From the NCBI RefSeq assembly GCF_007845675.1, contig NZ_VOBR01000034.1, forward strand, positions 1-64,000: a stretch of DNA of 64,000 nt. The letters run 5' to 3'. Source of the stretch: Lentzea tibetensis. Lineage in GTDB: Bacteria > Actinomycetota > Actinomycetes > Mycobacteriales > Pseudonocardiaceae. Position numbers and translations under genes: made by a program. The notes beneath the pieces are model-generated. The model did no database searches, was not told the origin of the DNA, and saw only the letters and a list, made by a program, of their open reading frames with translations. This document shows, piece after piece, positions 1-8,371 of this stretch; position 1 is the first letter of the stretch; each line of letters begins with the position of its first letter.

Positions 1-1
1 C

Positions 2-3000
2 GACCTGTCGCCCAACGCCGGCTCCACCCACACCAGCGGCTCACCTTCGACCTCCACCCCGGACGCACCGTCGTCCCCCAACTCACCCTCGACGTCCTCA
101 CCGGACGGACCAGGCTCCACCACACCCGGCTCACCTGGGTCACCCAGCACACCTGGCTCGCCGGGATCACCCAGCACGCCAGGTTCGCCCAGCTCGCCTG
201 GGTCACCGAGCACGCCAGGTTCGCCTGGCTCACCGAGCTCGCCTGGGTCACCGACTTCGCCGTCCTCGAGTTCGCCGTCGGGGTCGCCTTCTGGCTCGCC
301 GTCGTCTCCGGGCGCGCACTCGCCGGGATCTCCGTCGTCGGGCGCCCCGTCGGCCCCGTCGCACGCGCCGAACTCGCCGTCCGCGGCCGGCGCACCCAGC
401 CCGTCGCACGCGCCCAGCGCGGACGGCCCATCGGGTGCCCCGTCGCACAGCCCGTCCCCGAGCGGCCCGTCGCCCAGCTCCACCGGCGCACCTTCGGCCG
501 GTGCGCACTCCGGTGCCCCGTCCGCGGGCTCCCCATCGGCGGGCGGGTCGCCGAGCGCACACGGCCCCGGCGCCCAGCCCGACGCCCCAGCCGCCCCGCG
601 CAACACCGGCCAGACCCAGCAGGCAGGCGTCGCCGCCCCCGAGGCACCCACCCACGCGGCAGGCCCGCGCGACACCAGCCCCGCCAGCTCCTCACCCGCC
701 GGACAACAGAGCCCAGCAGGCACCCCGGCCGCAGGCCCCGCCGGCGCGGCCCCAGCAGGCGGCGCACCCTCGGCCGGCGGCGCCCCGACCGCAGGCGGAG
801 CCCGCCCCGGCGCCGGTGGCGGCTGGACCGGCACCCCCGGCAGCCGAGGCGACCTCGGCTCCGGCACCCCCAGCCCCCGCACCCCCGACACATCGCCTTC
901 GGGCGCCCGCCCGCACAGCGGCACCCCCAGCACACCATCGGCACCCCACGCACCGTCGACCTCCTCGGCACCGCACGCACCCGCAGCGTCCTCAACGCCA
1001 CACGCACCTTCGACACCAGCAGCGCCGTCGGCGCCGCACGGCGGCACCCAGAACACCGGCGCGCCGCACTCCCCCTCAGCACCTGCCGCGGGCGCGCCGC
1101 ACACCGGCACACCCGCCGCAGGCACGCCCCACACCGGTCCCGGCGCGGGTGCGCCGCACACCGGATCACCTGCCGCACCGAACGCGGGTACACCGCACTC
1201 CCCGAGCGCAGGCACACCACACGGCGGCCCGGCCACCGGCTCGCCATCGGCACCCGGCTCACCCCACGCAGGAGGCCCGAACGCGGGCACCCCGCACACC
1301 GGCACACCGACCGCTCCTCCCACTGGCGCACCGCACACCGGCTCACCATCGGCACCTTCCGCGGGTGCACCGCACACCGGCTCGCCCACGGCTCCCTCCG
1401 CAGGCGCACCGCACACCGGAGCCCCCTCAGCGCCCAACGCACCGCACAGCGGCCCAGCCGCCGGCACGCCGCACGGCGGTCCTGGCGGCGGCTCGCCACA
1501 GTCCGGCCCTGGCGCCCGCCCCGACGCGCCGGGCGCGCGTCCGGACGGGCCGATGCGCCCGCAGTCCGCGACCACCCCCACCCACGCCGACGCCCCCAGC
1601 CCCGGCACCAGCGCACCGCATGGCGGCCCGAACGCGCCGCACACCCAGCAGCCGGGCTTCACCCCACCGCACACCGGCAGCCCCGGCATGGGCGCACCCC
1701 ACACCGGCGGCCCCGCCGCGGGCACGCCGCACACCGGCGGCCCGAGCACACACGGCCCCAACTCGCCCAGCGCACACGGCCCCGGCGGCCGCCCGGACAC
1801 CCCCGCCACCAGGCCCGACGGCCCTGGATCCAGGCCCGACGGAACACGCCCGGACGCCTCCCGCCCCCGCACCGACGCCCCCGGCGGACACCCCAACAGC
1901 CCCTCCCGCCCGGACACCCCAGCCCCGCACAACCGCCCCGACAGCGCGCGATCCCGCGGCGACAGCCCCACCACCCATCCCGGCCAGCGACCCGACGCAC
2001 CCAGCCAACCCCACAACCGCCCGGATGGCACCCGCCCCGACGGATCCCGCCCCGACGGATCCCGTCCCGACGGCACCCGCCCGGACGGCACTCGTCCCGG
2101 CTCGGCGCACCCGGACACCCCGAGCCACGCACCAGACCGCCCAGGCCACACCCCCGACCGGCCCGGCCACAGCCCCGACGGCAACCGGCCCGACAGCCAC
2201 GCCCCGGACAGTCACGGCCCGGACAGCCCTCACCACGACCCCGACACGCCCGGCCACCACGACAAGCCGGACACCGACACCCCCAACAGCCACGACCCCA
2301 ACAGCGACACCCCCCACACCCACGCCGACGAGCCGCGCCCGGACCCCGCCGAGGCCCACGCCCGGCACGCCGAACCCACCCCGGCCGGCGTCAGCCACCA
2401 CGGCGGCGACCCCGACATGGGCGACCTCCCGCACCGCGTCCCCAACGACCCGCGCTTCTTCACCGCCGACGTCCACATCACCCCCGACGGCAGAGCCCGC
2501 ATCGGCGGCCACGACTACACCCCCGCCGAATACGCCGACATGCTCCGCCGCTCCGGCTACGACGGCAGCAAACCCGTCCGCCTCATCGGCTGCGACGCCG
2601 CCAGCAACGACTTCGCCCAACAACTGTCCAGACACCTCGACGCCCCCGTCGTGGCGCCCACCAAACCCGCCTGGACCGACGCCAACGGCCGCGTCTTCAC
2701 CAGCGACGTCGACATCACTCCCGACGGCACCAGGCAGCCGAAGATCCCGCCCAACGGCGAATGGGAAACCCACCACCCCGACGGCAGCAAAACCAAAGCC
2801 AGCGACGACGGCTACGCACCCGGCAGCGACAAGAACACCGACGGCGCCGACGCCAAAGACCGCGGCGACGAGCCGAAGAGCGACAGCGACAGCACTGACG
2901 CCAAGGACAAGCCGGAGACGCCCAAGAACGACCCGGACTGGGACAAGGCCGACCCGGCGGACCGAGCACGCATCCAGGAACAGGTCGACCAGATCCGTGA

Positions 3001-3493
3001 TCAGGTGCGTGAGAGGTTCGACCAGTACTCGCGCGAAGCGTGGGACGAGGTCGACGGCAACTGGGACGACCTCAAGAAGCGGTACGACCGACCCATCAAC
3101 GAAAAGGGTCTGCCGGAGGAGATGTTCAAGGGCACCGAGACGCACAACCGGTTCGAGAAGCGGGTCGAACAGGACATGAACGATCTCATCGACCCCGAGT
3201 CCGGCTACCGGATCCGCGTCGAGACGTCGTGGGATGCCGAAGGCGACCTGGTGCCGCGCGGCACCAAGGACTCGATCCGGCCAGACCTCATTCTGGAACG
3301 ACAGTTCCGCGACGAAAGCGGCCGACTGCAGTGGGAGACCGCCCACGTGTGGGACCTGAAGACCGGCCAGGACGTCATCAGCAACTCGTGGGCGACGAAG
3401 GTCAACGACCGGCTGGACCCCGTGAAGACCCCGGAAACGATCAACCACCAGCTGGCCGACCAGGGCAAACTCCCCAAGGTCGACTCTCGTTAA
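2..3493 (+). CDS. Polymorphic toxin, C-terminal 1,163 residues (5' end outside window), probable PD-(D/E)xK nuclease tip
   Basis: The reading frame is open from base 2 of the window to the TAA at 3491, so the start lies upstream. Residues 1 to about 800 are low-complexity Pro/Ser/Gly/Ala/His/Thr, with many GAPHTGSP-like units and later RPDGSRPDGT-like units. Residues about 805-930 form a compact domain with the motif VRLIGCDAASNDFAQQLSRH and the later segment PAWTDANGRVF, a pre-toxin region I know from large actinobacterial exported toxins. The last 190 residues carry THNRFEKRVEQD, RPDLILE (about 1093-1099) and WDLKTG (about 1117-1122). The D...DxK spacing is what a PD-(D/E)xK nuclease shows, so a DNase or RNase tip is my inference. 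The toxin is probably exported by a type VII-like route, but the N-terminus that would show this is missing. The following genes are immunity candidates. Confidence 0.8.
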   Translation, partial: DLSPNAGSTHTSGSPSTSTPDAPSSPNSPSTSSPDGPGSTTPGSPGSPSTPGSPGSPSTPGSPSSPGSPSTPGSPGSPSSPGSPTSPSSSSPSGSPSGSPSSPGAHSPGSPSSGAPSAPSHAPNSPSAAGAPSPSHAPSADGPSGAPSHSPSPSGPSPSSTGAPSAGAHSGAPSAGSPSAGGSPSAHGPGAQPDAPAAPRNTGQTQQAGVAAPEAPTHAAGPRDTSPASSSPAGQQSPAGTPAAGPAGAAPAGGAPSAGGAPTAGGARPGAGGGWTGTPGSRGDLGSGTPSPRTPDTSPSGARPHSGTPSTPSAPHAPSTSSAPHAPAASSTPHAPSTPAAPSAPHGGTQNTGAPHSPSAPAAGAPHTGTPAAGTPHTGPGAGAPHTGSPAAPNAGTPHSPSAGTPHGGPATGSPSAPGSPHAGGPNAGTPHTGTPTAPPTGAPHTGSPSAPSAGAPHTGSPTAPSAGAPHTGAPSAPNAPHSGPAAGTPHGGPGGGSPQSGPGARPDAPGARPDGPMRPQSATTPTHADAPSPGTSAPHGGPNAPHTQQPGFTPPHTGSPGMGAPHTGGPAAGTPHTGGPSTHGPNSPSAHGPGGRPDTPATRPDGPGSRPDGTRPDASRPRTDAPGGHPNSPSRPDTPAPHNRPDSARSRGDSPTTHPGQRPDAPSQPHNRPDGTRPDGSRPDGSRPDGTRPDGTRPGSAHPDTPSHAPDRPGHTPDRPGHSPDGNRPDSHAPDSHGPDSPHHDPDTPGHHDKPDTDTPNSHDPNSDTPHTHADEPRPDPAEAHARHAEPTPAGVSHHGGDPDMGDLPHRVPNDPRFFTADVHITPDGRARIGGHDYTPAEYADMLRRSGYDGSKPVRLIGCDAASNDFAQQLSRHLDAPVVAPTKPAWTDANGRVFTSDVDITPDGTRQPKIPPNGEWETHHPDGSKTKASDDGYAPGSDKNTDGADAKDRGDEPKSDSDSTDAKDKPETPKNDPDWDKADPADRARIQEQVDQIRDQVRERFDQYSREAWDEVDGNWDDLKKRYDRPINEKGLPEEMFKGTETHNRFEKRVEQDMNDLIDPESGYRIRVETSWDAEGDLVPRGTKDSIRPDLILERQFRDESGRLQWETAHVWDLKTGQDVISNSWATKVNDRLDPVKTPETINHQLADQGKLPKVDSR

Positions 3494-3503
3494 GGTGGGG
3501 CGC

Positions 3504-4172
3504 ATGAAACTCGTCGACCGCTGGCACGAACTCGCGAGGGAGCTGGCACCATCGCTCCCCGGCCGGTGGAGGCTGCGGGGCCGGGGTGACCTGACGGCGC
3601 TGGTCCAGGAGCCGTGGGACTGGACCGTGCGGTGGATCGGGTTCGAGCGGAGCTCGTTCTCCGACGAGGGCTGGTTCCAGGCCGCGGTCGAACCGCCCGT
3701 CCGAGACAGGTTCAAGTGGGCGCTGACGTTCGGGCTCAGGATGGACGAGGTGCAGGGTGGCCCGCGTCGCGTGGACCTCTGGTCGGCCGAAGCGGGACAG
3801 GTCCTGCAGGAGTTCGCGGTCAAAGCCGCTCTGCCGGAGTTCGAGCACTGGACCGTCGAGACGTTCGCCAGCGCCGCCGAGAAGTCGTTGCAACGGCCCG
3901 TCGAACGCCGACGGCCGCCGCACTACTGGATGATGGCGCCGGCGTGGCGCGTCATCCTCGACACCGGGTCCCCGGAAGAGCCGCTGCGGCAGATCATCGA
4001 CTACTGCAACGAACACGAAGCGTTCAACCGCGCGTTGCCGTTCTACGAAGAGGTGCTCGAACGCTGGCAGGCCGGTGGACGTGACGAGACGCTCAGGTTT
4101 CTCGAGTTCGACCGCGACCGCAAGCTCGAGGAAGCGGGTCTCGCCCACCTGATCGACGGAGGAACGGCATGA
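3504..4172 (+). CDS. Hypothetical protein, candidate cognate immunity protein of the toxin
   Basis: This gene encodes 222 residues, soluble and rich in Trp and charged residues, with no signal peptide or membrane segment. I do not recognise the family. It begins 10 bases after the toxin stop. The ATG at 3504 is preferred over the in-frame GTG at 3495 because AAGG at 3492-3495 sits eight bases before it. Position directly behind a polymorphic toxin tip is the classical place for the immunity gene, so neutralisation of the nuclease is the most likely role, by context only. Its last codons overlap the next gene (ATGA at 4169), so the two are translationally coupled. Confidence 0.65.
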   Translation: MKLVDRWHELARELAPSLPGRWRLRGRGDLTALVQEPWDWTVRWIGFERSSFSDEGWFQAAVEPPVRDRFKWALTFGLRMDEVQGGPRRVDLWSAEAGQVLQEFAVKAALPEFEHWTVETFASAAEKSLQRPVERRRPPHYWMMAPAWRVILDTGSPEEPLRQIIDYCNEHEAFNRALPFYEEVLERWQAGGRDETLRFLEFDRDRKLEEAGLAHLIDGGTA

Positions 4173-5032
4173 CCGCCCCACCCGCGCTGATCGAAGCCGT
4201 GCAGGAGAAGCTGCCTCTGCTCGCGCCGGAGGCATCGCTCGACGCGGAACGCGGTGAACTCCTGGTGCCGGTACCGGACGGCAGGGCGCGCATCTCGCTC
4301 GACTCGCTCGCGAAGACCGCCGCCACGACGCCGGCAGAGCAGTGGCCCGCACTCGTCGAGAGCTGGCTCGGCACGTTGCGCGCCGACCTCGCCGACGCGC
4401 AGGCGGGCAACGACGTCTCTCCTGACCAGCTCCGGGTCCAGCTGAAGCCGCACGAGGACACCCCGCCGACCGAGGCCCTGGTCCTGCCGTACGACCAGAA
4501 CTTCGACGCCGCGATCGTGGTCGACCACGAGACCCGCGTCTCACCGCTGACCTACGCGCAGACGGCGAAGCTCGGCGCCGCGGTGGACGAGATCAACCGC
4601 CGGGCGATCAAGCAGACGATCACTCAGGAACTGGCGAACCTGGACGTTCGGGATCACACACTGCCGAACGGCGTCGTCACGCGAGTCGTCGCGCAGGACG
4701 GCAACCCCTACGTGACGACGATCCTCCTGTCGCTGGACCGCTTCACTCCTGGCGACGCTCCGCACGGCACGATCGTCGCGGTCCCCCAGTACAGCGCCGT
4801 GCTGCTGCACGAGGTGCGCACCCGCGACGTGATCGACTTCCTCGTCCCGTTCAGCCGCATCGCGAAGTCGATGCACGACGAGGCGCGCGACCCCTTCGGG
4901 ACCGCCGTCTACTGGTGGGTCGCGGGGACGTACCACCGCGTCGAGATCGAGGAGACGGGCGACGACACGGCGAAGGCTCACCTGCCGGTCGGCTTGCGCG
5001 AGGTCGTCGACGCACTCCCGGAAGCGGACTGA
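4169..5032 (+). CDS. Hypothetical protein coupled to the immunity candidate
   Basis: This gene encodes 287 residues, cytoplasmic, with no membrane segment. The layout is an N-terminal alpha/beta part and a C-terminal part containing GTIVAVPQYSAVLLHEVRTR and YWWVAGTYHRVEI. The overall plan recalls the DUF1444 group, but I cannot confirm that by eye. The ATG overlaps the preceding stop by four bases, so it is co-translated with the 3504 gene. By context it is a second immunity or accessory protein of the toxin locus. No catalytic motif was found. Confidence 0.6.
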   Translation: MTAPPALIEAVQEKLPLLAPEASLDAERGELLVPVPDGRARISLDSLAKTAATTPAEQWPALVESWLGTLRADLADAQAGNDVSPDQLRVQLKPHEDTPPTEALVLPYDQNFDAAIVVDHETRVSPLTYAQTAKLGAAVDEINRRAIKQTITQELANLDVRDHTLPNGVVTRVVAQDGNPYVTTILLSLDRFTPGDAPHGTIVAVPQYSAVLLHEVRTRDVIDFLVPFSRIAKSMHDEARDPFGTAVYWWVAGTYHRVEIEETGDDTAKAHLPVGLREVVDALPEAD

Positions 5033-5062
5033 GCCTGGCTCGCCCCGAGCGTGACCTGAGTC

Positions 5063-5098
5063 AACCGCCCCGCGCACACGGGGCCCGGCGGTTAAGAT
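5063..5098 (+). promoter_or_regulatory. Intergenic hairpin followed by a TAAGAT -10-like box
   Basis: Between the 4169 gene and the 5139 gene, AACCGCC (5063-5069) can pair with GGCGGTT (5087-5093), with CCCCG and CGGGG inside the loop. TAAGAT at 5093-5098 begins directly at the hairpin foot, 41 bases before the next ATG. It may end the toxin/immunity transcript, start a new one, or both. The run of T expected of an intrinsic terminator is absent. Confidence 0.3.
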
Positions 5099-5138
5099 CG
5101 GCTCAACGTCTGGGGGGATACGAAGGGGCGAGGAGAGC

Positions 5139-6002
5139 ATGAGTCAGCCGGCGACACCGCTGAGCGACGAGGACCAGCAGCAACTCGTGAGGCAGATCGG
5201 TCGCGCGATGCTGCCCGCACTACCGCCGGACTGGACGAGAGTGCGTGCGGAGTACCGCGCGGCAGGCAGGCACATCGAGGTCGACCTCGCGTTCGCCGGA
5301 CCGGATGGCCAGATGCGGCCGGTGCGGCCTCCGATGGACGTCGTGCAGCTCTTCGGCCAGCTTCGGCAGGGCATGTACCAGCAGGATCGGGGGACGTGGC
5401 TCAGTGCGGTGTACGAGATCGAGGCGCCTGCGGCGTTCACGGTCGACTTCAACGCCGAGGAGGAGCCGCGGTGGCGCAACACGCCGCCGCCCATCGGCTT
5501 CCGCGACGAGCTGCAGACGTTCCCGCGGCCGGACGAGCGGATTCCGGACTGGTGGCGGCAGCGGATCGGGCTGCCACCGCTGCCCCAACCCGAACCGCAG
5601 GAGTACCAGGCCGCCGAGCAACCGCCGTCGGACGCGCCGCTGCGCACCGCCAAGGTGTACGACGGCAAGAACGACGAGGGCCGCATCGTGGTCAACCGGC
5701 AGCCGGTCGAGCCGCACCTGGTCGACGGGCTGATCGCCTACCTCGAGTCCGCTCCGGTCGTGCTGGCCGCGCGGAACCTCGACGTGGACGAGTTCAACCC
5801 CGGTGAGCAGGACGTCCCGCTGAACTTCCGCACCGACGGCACGTGGATCTGGGCGGGCGCGGTGCCGCACTACCTGAAGAAGTACGGCCTGCCGCCGGAG
5901 CCCGAGCTGGTGCGGCACGCGGCCAACCGCGGCTTCCAGGTCGGCGACGTCGACGAGGCGACGCAGGACCTCGCGGTCTCCATCATCACCGGTCAGCGGT
6001 AG
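5139..6002 (+). CDS. DUF600/YezG-like immunity-type protein
   Basis: This gene encodes 287 residues, acidic and cytoplasmic. The N-terminal 120 residues (IGRAMLPALPPDWTRVRAEY, then WLSAVYEIEAPAAFTVDFN and EEEPRW) follow the pattern of the DUF600/YezG immunity family, whose Bacillus members neutralise YeeF-type nuclease toxins. A Pro-rich linker at about 145-175 leads to a second domain (LIAYLESAPVVLAARNLDVD, then FRTDGTWIWAGAVPHYLKKY) that I have seen in actinobacterial proteins of unknown role. The start ATG is preceded by GAGGAGAGC. Together with the two genes upstream it suggests a multi-gene immunity cassette behind the toxin. The family assignment is from remembered pattern, not alignment. 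Confidence 0.6.
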   Translation: MSQPATPLSDEDQQQLVRQIGRAMLPALPPDWTRVRAEYRAAGRHIEVDLAFAGPDGQMRPVRPPMDVVQLFGQLRQGMYQQDRGTWLSAVYEIEAPAAFTVDFNAEEEPRWRNTPPPIGFRDELQTFPRPDERIPDWWRQRIGLPPLPQPEPQEYQAAEQPPSDAPLRTAKVYDGKNDEGRIVVNRQPVEPHLVDGLIAYLESAPVVLAARNLDVDEFNPGEQDVPLNFRTDGTWIWAGAVPHYLKKYGLPPEPELVRHAANRGFQVGDVDEATQDLAVSIITGQR

Positions 6003-6388
6003 TACTCCGGAGCACCGCCTCTCCTCGCGGGGAGAGGCGGTAACCGGTTTCCAGGCTCTCCGTGAGCCCTTTCGCCTTCAACCGCCGCACGTCCACATCG
6101 GACCGAAGCGCGACGCGCGGATCCTCGCCCAGGTACCGCAACCGGATCCGGTACAGCGAACCCTCACGCGAGTCCACAAAGGACATCAGATCGGCCACCG
6201 AGGAGTAGCCCGCGGCCGAAGCCTCCACTGATGACACGGACGACACGACGTCCACCGCGTCGATCGCCAGCACGCCCACCGCGGTCTGCAACGTCGAGCC
6301 CGCGCACCGTCGGGCGCCGCCACCGGCGGAACGCCAGGGTCACGGTGCCCGCGACGATCTCGTCCAGCACCGGCCGTCGGATCAGCAC
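5986..6388 (-). pseudogene. Frameshifted small gene (ASCH/PUA-like)
   Basis: On the minus strand a GTG at 6388 opens a frame reading LIRRPVLDEIVAGTVTLAFR, RWRRPTV. The sequence that should follow (TLQTAVGVLAIDAVDVV, then YRIRLRYLGEDPRVALRSDV) continues in another frame from about 6295 to the TGA at 5986. The switch falls in GCGCGGGCTCG near 6294-6300, where removal of one G joins the two halves as one protein of about 133 residues. The layout resembles short ASCH-type RNA-binding proteins. It is either a pseudogene, a G-run sequencing error, or, less likely, a TTG-started fragment from 6291. Its 3' end overlaps the convergent gene ending at 6002 by 17 bases. Confidence 0.6.
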
Positions 6389-6453
6389 CGGCCCATCATC
6401 CCAGGTTGCCGACCTCCCGCACCCCGGCCACGATCCGGAGCAGGAGGTGCACG

Positions 6454-7032
6454 ATGCTGCTGGAAACGCTCGCACAACGCTGGGGATTGTTCGCGCTCAG
6501 AGGCGCTCTGGCCATCCTGTTCGGCGTGATGGCGCTGGTCTGGCCGGGGATCACACTGCTCGCACTGGTGCTCCTGTGGGGCGCCTACGCACTGGTCGAC
6601 GGCGTCACGGCCCTGTACATGTCGTTCACCCAGCGCGAATGGCCGACCGCTGACCGGGTGATGCAGGGGGTCTTCGGCGCGATCGGCGTGATCGCCGGAA
6701 TCGGCGCGATCGCCTGGCCCGGACTGACCGTCGGGGCACTGCTGATCGTCATCGCCGTCTGGGCGATCGTCGCCGGGGTCATCCAGATCGCGGCGGCGAT
6801 CCGGATGCGCAAGGTCGTCACGAACGAGTGGTTCTACGTCCTGACCGGCGTGCTCTCGGTGGTGCTGGGCATCATCCTGTTCGCCAGTCCGGGCAGCGGT
6901 GCGCTCGCGCTCGTCGTCACGATCGGCGTCTTCGCGATCATGTGGGGTGTCGTGCTGCTGTTGTTCAGCTTCCGCCTGCGGTCGCTGACAGGGCATTCCG
7001 CCGCTGGGCACGGGCAAGCAGCGCCAGCGTGA
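6454..7032 (+). CDS. HdeD family (DUF308) membrane protein
   Basis: This gene encodes 192 residues almost wholly made of hydrophobic segments. Three repeated two-helix units are visible: FALRGALAILFGVMALVWPG, VFGAIGVIAGIGAIAWPG and LTGVLSVVLGIILFASPG. This is the HdeD/DUF308 arrangement of six helices. HdeD in Escherichia coli is linked to acid resistance, but the actinobacterial role is not defined. ATG 6454 was chosen because a perfect AGGAGGT lies at 6442-6448. Upstream in-frame starts have none. The 3' end overlaps the convergent mannosyltransferase gene by 68 bases. Confidence 0.85.
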   Translation: MLLETLAQRWGLFALRGALAILFGVMALVWPGITLLALVLLWGAYALVDGVTALYMSFTQREWPTADRVMQGVFGAIGVIAGIGAIAWPGLTVGALLIVIAVWAIVAGVIQIAAAIRMRKVVTNEWFYVLTGVLSVVLGIILFASPGSGALALVVTIGVFAIMWGVVLLLFSFRLRSLTGHSAAGHGQAAPA

Positions 7033-8176
7033 CGAGCACGCCGAGACCCGCCCACACGTAGGCGTTGCCGATCACCTGCTGCCACCACGCCCAGTTGCGC
7101 TCGACGTCGTTGTCGTTGGGGAACCACCAGTGCGGCCCGAGCGCGAACACCAGCGTCAGCGGCAGGAAGCCCGCCCAGAACGCCCGGCCGCGGCGCAGCC
7201 CCGGCCGGGCGAGCAGCACCAGCGCGGGCGCGATCCACACCCAGTGGTGGCCCCACGACACCGGGGAGATCAGCAGCCCGCCGGTGGCGACCGCGAGGAA
7301 CGCGACGAGGTCGTCACCGATCCCGCGCGCCCACACCGCAACTAGGTACGTCACGACCACGACGAGCAGCGACAGCACGACCCACGTCAGCACCTGCGCG
7401 GAACCGTCGAGCCCGAGCCGGGCGACCAGGCCGCGCAGCGACTGGTTCGCGGTGTAGGTGAGCCTGCCGACGCGACTCGGGTCGAGCAGCGCGCCCAGCC
7501 AGTACTTGCTCGCGTCCGACGGCGCGATCAGGAAGCCGAGCACGCCGAAGAAGAGGAACGAGCCGATCGCGACGACCACCGGCCGCCACTCGCGCTTGGC
7601 CACGAAGTACAGCGCGAAGAACGCCGGCGTCAGCTTGATCGCGGCGGCGAGGCCGATGAGCGCGCCCCTCGGCCAGCGGGTGCGCGCGAGCAGGCAGTCC
7701 GCCATGACCAGCACGCCGAGCATCAGGTTGATCTGGCCGAACCACAGCGTCTCGCGCAGCGGGTCGAAGATCGACGTCACGGCCGCGACCCCGAGCCCCC
7801 ACTGCACGGCCTGCGGACCCCACCCGCACACGCGCGAGGCGGCGATGAGGCACAGCGTCGTCAGCGCGGCCAGGTTCACGAACGCCACGGCGAACACGGC
7901 GACCGCGAGCGGCACGAGCGCCAGCAGGCTGAAGATCACCGCGGCGACCGGCGGGTAGGTGAACGGGAGGTCCGGCCCGCCCAGCGGCTTGGCGAACCCG
8001 TCGACGTAGAGCGGGAAGCCCTTCAGCCACGCCTCGCCGCCGACGCGGTACACGCGCAGGTCGAGCGAGAAGTCGAGCGGGCGGCTCATGATGAACACCA
8101 AGGTGCCGATCATGGTGACGAGCCAGCCTGCCGCGATGAGCCGACCGCGAAGGTCCAATCGCGCCAGCGTCTGCAT
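6965..8176 (-). CDS. GT87 (DUF2029) polyprenol-phosphate-mannose-dependent mannosyltransferase-like protein
   Basis: This gene encodes 403 residues with about ten membrane helices. The acidic loop after the first helix (SRPLDFSLDLRVYRVGGEAW) holds the Asp-containing motif expected of GT-C enzymes, followed by FTYPPVAAV. Later come WFGQINLMLGVLVMADCLLA and GLAAAIKLTPAFFALYF, the standard landmarks of the GT87/PimE-like family that adds mannose from polyprenyl phosphate to lipids or glycans outside the membrane. The acceptor cannot be told from sequence. GGGGGTG sits five bases before the ATG. The gene stands alone and is divergent from the RES toxin-antitoxin operon. Confidence 0.85.
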   Translation of the reverse strand: MQTLARLDLRGRLIAAGWLVTMIGTLVFIMSRPLDFSLDLRVYRVGGEAWLKGFPLYVDGFAKPLGGPDLPFTYPPVAAVIFSLLALVPLAVAVFAVAFVNLAALTTLCLIAASRVCGWGPQAVQWGLGVAAVTSIFDPLRETLWFGQINLMLGVLVMADCLLARTRWPRGALIGLAAAIKLTPAFFALYFVAKREWRPVVVAIGSFLFFGVLGFLIAPSDASKYWLGALLDPSRVGRLTYTANQSLRGLVARLGLDGSAQVLTWVVLSLLVVVVTYLVAVWARGIGDDLVAFLAVATGGLLISPVSWGHHWVWIAPALVLLARPGLRRGRAFWAGFLPLTLVFALGPHWWFPNDNDVERNWAWWQQVIGNAYVWAGLGVLVTLALLARAQRRNALSATAGGS

Positions 8177-8291
8177 CGTGCACCCCCGTGTGAGCCGTTC
8201 GGACGCCGAATCGTAGCGAGCGCTCGGATGAGGTTTACGTCACGACCTCCGGCGGATCCCCGCTCGGAAAACTTCACGTAGCGTCGTTGCT

Positions 8292-8371
8292 TGTGCGCAC
8301 ACCGTCGAACCTCAGGTCATTTCGGGTGAAGGGGGCGCACAAAAGCGCACGCACGGGATACTCTGTGCGCA
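8292..8371 (+). promoter_or_regulatory. Promoter/operator region of the RES toxin-antitoxin operon
   Basis: A perfect 10 bp palindrome, TGTGCGCACA (8292-8301), and three further copies of its half (GCGCAC at 8335-8340 and 8345-8350, TGTGCGCA at 8364-8371) cluster before the antitoxin ATG. GATACT at 8357-8362 looks like a -10 box. It lies eight bases before the ATG, so the transcript would be nearly leaderless. Autorepression by the antitoxin at the GTGCGC sites is inferred from the general habit of type II systems. Confidence 0.5.

Noticed and set aside
435-3179. Long Pro/Arg/Thr-rich frame overlapping the toxin, and a 798 residue antisense frame at 1427-3823
   Set aside because: Both are shadows of the Pro/Ser-coding strand in another frame or strand. 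The toxin frame alone gives recognisable domains at its end and is open from the window edge.
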